From Desulfobacterales bacterium (lineage in GTDB: Bacteria; Desulfobacterota; Desulfobacteria; Desulfobacterales; JAHIVH01), in NCBI GenBank assembly GCA_020056645.1, contig JAGVHJ010000527.1, positions 1-8,118 on the forward strand: a stretch of DNA of 8,118 nt. Direction: 5' to 3'. Within the stretch, counting starts at the first letter, position 1, and the number at the start of each line of letters is the position of its first letter. Positions 1-4,279 of this stretch are shown piece after piece. Both the position numbers and the translations under genes were made by a program. The notes beneath the pieces were generated by a model, which worked only from the letters and a program-made list of their open reading frames with translations, searched no databases and was not told the DNA's origin.

Positions 1-70
1 GGGGCCAGATTTTAAAAATCTGGACAAATGGGGTTTGGTTCCTGGTTACGAGGCTCTGCCTCGTAACGAG
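1..70. repeat. Candidate dispersed hairpin repeat (two palindromes)
   Basis: Two perfect inverted repeats lie close together. The first is CCAGATTTT / AAAATCTGG (5-13 and 15-23, one central base). The second is GTTACGAGGC / GCCTCGTAAC (45-54 and 58-67, loop TCT), a 10-bp stem with a 3-nt loop. There is no T-run after either, so neither is a convincing intrinsic terminator. From memory, hairpins of the form arm-CTCTG-arm occur as multicopy, possibly mobile, repeats in diverse bacteria; I cannot check the copy number here. The element may extend left of the window. One rightward frame stays open through the repeat until a TAG near 113, but it has no start signal and looks spurious. Confidence 0.5.
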
Positions 71-204
71 AAGCGATCCCACTCTCTTTTATTTTGCAAT
101 TATCTTCTCGGATAGGATGGGGGGCGATCGAGTGTATCGAAAGGTGAGACACAAGTGATCTTGAAACACGATTTTTGGGTTTCAGATTTCAGGTGGGCGG
201 TACG
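71..204. other. Gene-free stretch left of the oxidoreductase
   Basis: This stretch lies between the hairpin repeat and the terminator-like sequence after the oxidoreductase gene. No frame on either strand has both a start codon with a ribosome binding site and protein-like composition. A few short repeated words are present but no structure I can support. Confidence 0.5.
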
Positions 205-227
205 AAAAAAAATCCTTCAGGCGATTA
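205..227 (-). terminator. Weak intrinsic terminator candidate after the oxidoreductase gene
   Basis: Read leftward, the gene's stop codon is followed at once by a short imperfect stem (AAT...ATT outside, CCT/AGG inside, with a two-base bulge) and then eight T residues (A-run at 205-212 on the + strand). The T-run is convincing but the stem is short, so this is only a modest candidate. It overlaps the stop codon. Confidence 0.35.
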
Positions 228-1343
228 TTTCATGGCCTTGAAGGTCCGCATGAAGCGCTTGTCGAAAAACTCTTTGACCAGGAAGGCGATGTATCCATGG
301 TAAATTCGATTCTTTCCCATGAGAAGGCCTGTTTTATCTCCCAGGTTGAGTGCGAGGAGATCATTTCCCATTGGATCAAAAGGCTTGAGAGGCCGACCCT
401 CCATGAAAGCCATTAGGTTGTGGAAGAGAACCCTTCCCTGACGCATGGCGCCAATCCAAACTTTATCAACACCCCCCTTCTCTAAATAAATGCAATCGCC
501 GCCGCCGAAAATCTCTGGGTGCTCCGGATTTTGAAGAAAACAGCTTACGGGCAGGGCTCCCTCCGGCCCGATGGTCAGTCCGGACCTCTTGAAGATCGGC
601 ACGGGTTTCAAACCGCTTGCAATCAGGGTCAAGTCGGAGGGCCAGTTCTGATTGGGATCGAGGATCACGGCATCCTGCTTTACCTCCGTAACATAACTAT
701 TCTCCACGATCTCAATGCCGCGACCGGCAAGAATTTGGCGAACGACTCCCCTGCCCCTATCCGGAAACCGTTCCAAGAGCATCTGTCCGGCGAAAAGATG
801 GATGAGTAGAGATTGCCCGCCATGACGCTTCGCCGCCTGAAACAGGTTTCCAGCGATTTCGCAGGCGGATGGCCCGCCGCCCACCACGGAAGCGACGACC
901 GGTTTTTCTGAAGTTGAAAGGAGGTTTAGAAGAATTGCCCTGGCTCGTAGAAGATTTTCGATAGGCTTTATCGGTACGATAGCTTCCCCCTCCTCAATGA
1001 GAATATCCCGGGGCACCCTGCTGCCCACGCAAAAGGAGATCGCGTCATAGGAGATGGACTCGCCGGTGTCGAGGATAACAATTCTCTGTTGAGGGTCGGC
1101 CTTTTTGATATAACCAGAGATGAAACGGCCGCCGTTTTTTTCAACTGCATGCCGTGTGGCGAATCGAATGGCGTCGAGCCGATGGGACCCGCCCAGCACA
1201 CCGGGGCCCATTCCTGGATGGTAGTAGAAATCGGAAGGGCTGACAACCGTCACCTGATGGCCCCGCTCCCGGATTTTACCAAGATTCGAAAGGATAAAAA
1301 GATGCGCGTGACCACTCCCAGCAAGAACCAGGTGTTTTCCCAT
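225..1343 (-). CDS. FAD/NAD(P)H-dependent oxidoreductase, NDH-2-like (Pyr_redox_2 family)
   Basis: A 372-aa flavoprotein predicted to pass electrons from NAD(P)H to a quinone or other acceptor at the inner face of the membrane. The N-terminal FAD motif is AGSGHAH (residues 8-14), with His where the last Gly of GxGxxG usually lies; this recalls the subgroup sometimes fused to SelD. YHPGMGPG (41-48) follows. The NAD(P)H motif is VVGGGPSACEIAG (153-165), and a second FAD-contact motif, IFGGGDCIY, lies at 278-286. The C-terminus is basic and aromatic, as in membrane-bound NDH-2. The paired cysteines of sulfide:quinone reductase are not evident. I chose the ATG at 1343 because AGAGGGAAGG precedes it and the Rossmann strand starts at once; an in-frame ATG at 1421 has no ribosome binding site. 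It is last in line behind desulfoferrodoxin (209-bp gap). The acceptor is unknown. Confidence 0.85.
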   Translation of the reverse strand: MGKHLVLAGSGHAHLFILSNLGKIRERGHQVTVVSPSDFYYHPGMGPGVLGGSHRLDAIRFATRHAVEKNGGRFISGYIKKADPQQRIVILDTGESISYDAISFCVGSRVPRDILIEEGEAIVPIKPIENLLRARAILLNLLSTSEKPVVASVVGGGPSACEIAGNLFQAAKRHGGQSLLIHLFAGQMLLERFPDRGRGVVRQILAGRGIEIVENSYVTEVKQDAVILDPNQNWPSDLTLIASGLKPVPIFKRSGLTIGPEGALPVSCFLQNPEHPEIFGGGDCIYLEKGGVDKVWIGAMRQGRVLFHNLMAFMEGRPLKPFDPMGNDLLALNLGDKTGLLMGKNRIYHGYIAFLVKEFFDKRFMRTFKAMK

Positions 1344-1488
1344 GCCTTCCCTCTTGCCCTTATCCTCGTTGATTGACTGAAGGATACCGCCCGTTTTTTT
1401 AGATCGATTCACGGACGCCATTGGTTTTTATGAGTCGGATCGCAACTAAAACATGCTTCTCTTGAGACGCTTTCTTCTCGAATGACGG

Positions 1489-1520
1489 GAAGCCATCTGA
1501 AAAAACTCCCAAATGGCTTC
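1489..1520. repeat. 8-bp inverted repeat between desulfoferrodoxin and oxidoreductase genes
   Basis: GAAGCCAT (1489-1496) and ATGGCTTC (1513-1520) form a perfect inverted repeat with a 16-nt spacer, followed on the right by the palindrome TCGATCGA (1519-1526). There is no adjoining T-run, so it is not a standard terminator. It could be an RNA hairpin that sets the relative expression of the two genes, or an operator for the downstream gene. Chance cannot be excluded. Confidence 0.35.
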
Positions 1521-1552
1521 GATCGATACCGGGGTCGCCGTTTTATCAGGCC

Positions 1553-1927
1553 CTATTTCTTCCAGTGACCGTGAAGGTTACAATACTCCCTCGCGGTAAC
1601 GGAGGCCGCATCGATTTTGAAGACGGCTTCCGGCTTGTCTCCGGGGTTAAGATATTGCTGATAGACATTATCTCCCGCGATAATTTCGATCCATTCAATG
1701 TAGTGCTTTTCCTCCATGGGATGGGCGACCTCCCCGACCTTGACCTTAACGCCGCCTTCGATCATTTCTATGACCGGAACATGTTTCTCCTTGGCTGCGT
1801 CCACTGTATTCTCGGCCATGATGAGCATATCCTTTCCGCAGCATACAAGAACACCCGCGCCCTGATGCATGACTTCCACTATATTTCCACACACGCCGCA
1901 TTTGAAAACAGCAAGCTTTTGCGCCAT
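1553..1927 (-). CDS. dfx: Desulfoferrodoxin (superoxide reductase, two-iron class)
   Basis: A 124-aa cytoplasmic enzyme that reduces superoxide to hydrogen peroxide without making oxygen, typical of anaerobes. The N-terminal desulforedoxin-like domain has the four Cys ligands of iron centre I: C10 and C13 (CGVC) and C29-C30. The catalytic domain carries all ligands of centre II: H49 (in EKHVPV), H69 (AHPMEEKH), H75, C116 and H119 (CNLHGHW). E47 and K48, which assist the reaction, are also present. Length and ligand spacing fit the full-length Desulfovibrio type, not the one-iron neelaredoxin type. The start is supported by AAAGGAG upstream of the ATG. It follows the DsrE-like gene by 65 bp and is probably co-transcribed with it. 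No rubredoxin gene, the usual electron donor, is visible nearby; the flavoprotein downstream might contribute electrons (inference). Confidence 0.97.
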   Translation of the reverse strand: MAQKLAVFKCGVCGNIVEVMHQGAGVLVCCGKDMLIMAENTVDAAKEKHVPVIEMIEGGVKVKVGEVAHPMEEKHYIEWIEIIAGDNVYQQYLNPGDKPEAVFKIDAASVTAREYCNLHGHWKK

Positions 1928-1992
1928 TTTTTACTCTCCTTTTACTGATGGTTTTTTAATTAAATCTTTCTCCATTACCATTGAATACACGT

Positions 1993-2340
1993 CTAAAAGG
2001 TGATGATCTCCCATCCCGTCTCCCTGAATGCCGACATGGATGGGTGCCCGGACATGTCGTCAAGAAGCGGAAGCCCCTGGTCCAAAACGGATTGGGTTGT
2101 CCCCATTTTATGAGCGCAGGCCTTGCAAACGCCTTCAATAACGTTCATATCCTTGGCTTTTTCCCAGAGTCTGTGAAGAGGGTGCCCCGCCTTCGCCAGC
2201 TCCGGAAGAAGGGCCGTGGCCGACCCTTCGACAACGGTTTTGACCTCATACCCTTTTTCCGCAAAATCAATCGCATTTAAAAGAACATGAATAAAACAGA
2301 TCGGATCTCCGTTAAATACAAAAAGCACTATTTTTCTCAT
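1993..2340 (-). CDS. DsrE/DsrF-like small protein
   Basis: A 115-aa, probably cytoplasmic protein with a DsrE-like alpha/beta pattern: strand VLFVFNGD (5-12), a helix carrying C15, strand YEVKTVVEGS (31-40), a CxxC pair C72/C75 (VCKACAHKMG), and the closing strand WEIITF at the C-terminus. DsrE-type proteins take part in sulfur relay or persulfide handling; the specific role here is unknown, and the cysteines C15, C72 and C75 are the obvious candidates for chemistry. The ATG at 2340 is preferred because AGAGGAAA precedes it and the first strand starts directly after. The longer in-frame reading from 2442 adds a basic, low-complexity tail without a ribosome binding site. It is first in the leftward group with desulfoferrodoxin, which suggests a link between sulfur or redox handling and oxygen defence. 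Confidence 0.82.
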   Translation of the reverse strand: MRKIVLFVFNGDPICFIHVLLNAIDFAEKGYEVKTVVEGSATALLPELAKAGHPLHRLWEKAKDMNVIEGVCKACAHKMGTTQSVLDQGLPLLDDMSGHPSMSAFRETGWEIITF

Positions 2341-2621
2341 GGTTTTTCCTCTTTTTGACCTGCCATCTGAATCGGGCCGACCGATCTTTTCATAACGCCT
2401 TAACAAGATCAGCGTTTCTATACTCTTCCGAACGCTCCGCATCTTTCAAATTCAAAATTCATGCCTGAAAAGGAAATATCACCGGTTTGTCAAAGGTGGT
2501 CATTAAAAACAATCGCATGGCAGTAACCTTGCATAGAAATGAATATAGGCGCTAAAAACAAAAAAATCAACCGGGATATGATTTGATATAAAAATTGAAC
2601 GATTTTTTGATGAGGATAGGT
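2341..2621. promoter_or_regulatory. Divergent intergenic region between the DsrE-like gene and msrAB
   Basis: This AT-rich 281-bp spacer must hold promoters for both directions. The best rightward candidate is annotated separately. For the leftward gene I saw only poor matches: TTGAAA and TATAGA on the minus strand, about 21 bp apart, which is too far. No clear PerR, Fur or OxyR palindrome was recognised. I see no small gene in it. Confidence 0.5.
2584..2592 (+). promoter_or_regulatory. Extended -10 promoter candidate for msrAB
   Basis: TGATATAAA gives a TGN extension plus TATAAA as a -10 box. There is no good -35 box 16-18 bp upstream, which an extended -10 can tolerate. Transcription would begin near 2599, leaving a short leader that contains the GAGG (2612-2615) ahead of the ATG at 2622. 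This also argues against translation starting at the TTG at 2595. Confidence 0.35.
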
Positions 2622-3764
2622 ATGAAAACACGACTTCTTTCAGGAGGGGTGGCATTGTTTGCCGTTCTGCTGACCGGCTTCGACTCTCCCACCCCGCCAG
2701 ACGCTATCTATAAAGGAGAAAACGTTATGACAAACATTCATTCCCCATTTGAGACAGCCATCTTCGCTGGTGGATGTTTCTGGTGCGTGGCGAGCGACTT
2801 TGAGACGATTGATGGGGTGACCCGATCCGTTTCCGGTTATACCGGTGGAACGACGGCGAATCCCACCTACGAAGCGGTTTGTAAAGGAGGGACCGGACAC
2901 CTGGAAGCGGTTCAAGTCAGGTTCGATCCCCAGAAAGTCACCTATCGAAAACTGGTGGAACATTTTTTCAGGCATGTTGATCCCACCGATGGCGGAGGCC
3001 AGTTCGCAGACCGGGGAGATCAGTATCGCACGGCGATTTTCTATGGCGATGAAACCCAAAAAAAAGTCGCTCTTGAAGTGAAACACGAATTGAATCAATC
3101 AGGCCTTTTTGGAAAGCCCATCGTGACCGAAATTCTTCCCCTGAACCGGTTTTATCCGGCGGAGGAGCACCACCAAGAGTATCACAAGAAGAATCCCTTG
3201 CAATATGAACGTTACCGGAATGGCTCAGGCCGGGAGGTTTTTCTGCAACAGGTCTGGGGAGAAAAAGGACCAGATCATCCGGACACCGCCTTCTCTTCTA
3301 ATCCTGAAACGCCTTCCATGGATGCTCGGAAAAAAAGGTTATCGCCCCTTCAGTACCACGTCGTATGCGAAAATGGCACGGAGAGACCCTTTGACAACGC
3401 ATTTTGGAACAACAAGAAGGAGGGAATTTACGTGGATATCGTCTCGGGCGAGCCCCTTTTCAGCTCCCTTGACAAATTCGATTCCGGAACAGGCTGGCCA
3501 AGTTTTGTGAAACCCATTGAACCGGAGGCCATTGTTGAAAAAGAGGACCTTTCCCTCTTCTTGTCTCGAACGGAAGTGAGAAGCAGAAAAGCAGATTCCC
3601 ACCTGGGCCATTTGTTTCCAGACGGGCCGCCTCCCACCGGACTCAGGTATTGTATCAATTCGGCCTCCTTGCGGTTCATCCCAAAAGAAGCGATGGAAAA
3701 AGAGGGGTATGGGGCTCTCCTGAAACCATTCGAAAAGGAGATCACCCCCTCTCTGTTTCCATGA
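2622..3764 (+). CDS. msrAB: Fused peptide methionine sulfoxide reductase MsrA-MsrB, with signal peptide
   Basis: A 380-aa two-domain repair enzyme that reduces both the S (MsrA) and R (MsrB) forms of methionine sulfoxide in proteins. MsrA spans about 43-205: the catalytic motif GGCFWC has C52 and C55, C87 lies in YEAVCKGGTGH, and E95 in GHLEAV. MsrB spans about 237-356: SGEPLFSS (275-282), DSGTGWPSF (287-295), HLGHLF (327-332) and RYCINS with catalytic C344. No zinc CxxC pairs are present. The usual resolving Cys of DSGCGWPSF is Thr290; C249 may replace it. The N-terminus (MKTRLL, then a hydrophobic stretch to LLTG) looks like a signal peptide, but Phe20 stands where a lipoprotein Cys would be. 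The ATG at 2622 has GAGG six bases upstream. A second in-frame ATG at 2727 has a strong AAAGGAG and would give a cytoplasmic form. Confidence 0.93.
   Translation: MKTRLLSGGVALFAVLLTGFDSPTPPDAIYKGENVMTNIHSPFETAIFAGGCFWCVASDFETIDGVTRSVSGYTGGTTANPTYEAVCKGGTGHLEAVQVRFDPQKVTYRKLVEHFFRHVDPTDGGGQFADRGDQYRTAIFYGDETQKKVALEVKHELNQSGLFGKPIVTEILPLNRFYPAEEHHQEYHKKNPLQYERYRNGSGREVFLQQVWGEKGPDHPDTAFSSNPETPSMDARKKRLSPLQYHVVCENGTERPFDNAFWNNKKEGIYVDIVSGEPLFSSLDKFDSGTGWPSFVKPIEPEAIVEKEDLSLFLSRTEVRSRKADSHLGHLFPDGPPPTGLRYCINSASLRFIPKEAMEKEGYGALLKPFEKEITPSLFP
2712..2729 (+). promoter_or_regulatory. Internal ribosome binding site and second start in msrAB
   Basis: AAAGGAG (2712-2718) lies eight bases before an in-frame ATG (2727-2729), a better Shine-Dalgarno and spacing than that of the upstream start at 2622. 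Initiation here skips the signal peptide and leaves both catalytic domains intact (345 aa). It could be the main start, or one of two. Confidence 0.6.
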
Positions 3765-4236
3765 TCTTTCTCAGGAGGAGCATCATCTCCCTGAAATCGT
3801 CTCTAACCTTTACGGGCAGAAGGGAGAGGATCTCCTCCTCTTGGACTTTTCCGTTTTCAGACCTCTTCAATTTAAGCCGGAGCTCCTCTGACAGGGCCTC
3901 GAAGTCGAACCCCTGCTCCTCAAGCTCCTTTTTGATCCGTGAATGTTTTTCCCGGTAAGCGGTGATGAGATGAGCCCGATCCGGCTCTTCCATACCAGGG
4001 GGCTCCTCTATCTTGTCGAGGCGCGATTCTCCTGTTGTTTGAAGAAGACGCGCCGCTTTTATTATTTTCTCTCCGGATCTCTTCTCAGGAATGAGGCCGC
4101 GCTTCTCTGCTTCAGGGCTCGAATGGGTTCCTGACTCCCACGCGGATAGAGGGGTTACAACAACAGGATCTTTGACCGTGAAATATACGGCCAGAAAAAT
4201 GAGAAGCGACACGAGGCCAACACCATATTTTTTCAT
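3742..4236 (-). CDS. Small membrane-anchored helical protein of unknown function
   Basis: I do not recognise this 164-aa protein. It has a short basic N-terminus (MKKYG) and one hydrophobic segment (about 5-21). The segment has no lipobox Cys and no clear cleavage site, so an N-terminal anchor with an exported body is the simplest reading. Residues 25-85 are Pro/Ser/Glu-rich and probably disordered. Residues 86-164 are charged and strongly helix-forming, with possible coiled coil in 97-126 and 145-160. The ATG is preceded by AAGGA at suitable spacing. It follows the MCP gene by 43 bp in the same direction, so it is likely the third gene of that transcript and may act with the receptor (inference). 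Its 3' end overlaps that of msrAB on the other strand by 23 bp. No known domain is claimed. Confidence 0.75.
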   Translation of the reverse strand: MKKYGVGLVSLLIFLAVYFTVKDPVVVTPLSAWESGTHSSPEAEKRGLIPEKRSGEKIIKAARLLQTTGESRLDKIEEPPGMEEPDRAHLITAYREKHSRIKKELEEQGFDFEALSEELRLKLKRSENGKVQEEEILSLLPVKVRDDFREMMLLLRKIMETERG

Positions 4237-4279
4237 GGAAATTCCTTATTCATCAGTAGCCCGCTTCTCCATTTCCGAT

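Noticed and set aside
225..1343. Assignment of the flavoprotein as sulfide:quinone reductase
   Set aside because: The cysteines present (105, 161, 268, 284) do not show the catalytic pair arrangement expected for that enzyme, so only the wider family is claimed.
1344..1421. N-terminal extension of the oxidoreductase from an ATG at 1421
   Set aside because: It has no ribosome binding site and adds a polar tail ahead of the FAD-binding strand; the ATG at 1343 has a purine-rich site and fits the family.
1565..1948. A 127-codon rightward frame opposite desulfoferrodoxin
   Set aside because: The opposite strand encodes a complete desulfoferrodoxin with every iron ligand, so this frame is a shadow.
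2341..2442. N-terminal extension of the DsrE-like protein from 2442
   Set aside because: The added residues are basic and unlike the family, and the ATG at 2340 has a good ribosome binding site directly before the first strand.
2595..2621. TTG at 2595 as the msrAB start
   Set aside because: It has no Shine-Dalgarno, and the best promoter candidate would start transcription at or after it; 2622 and 2727 are better.
3758..3795. Imperfect hairpin near the msrAB stop as a terminator
   Set aside because: The stem (CAGG/CCTG, GAG/CTC) has several bulges, no T-run follows on either strand, and it lies inside the opposing coding sequence.
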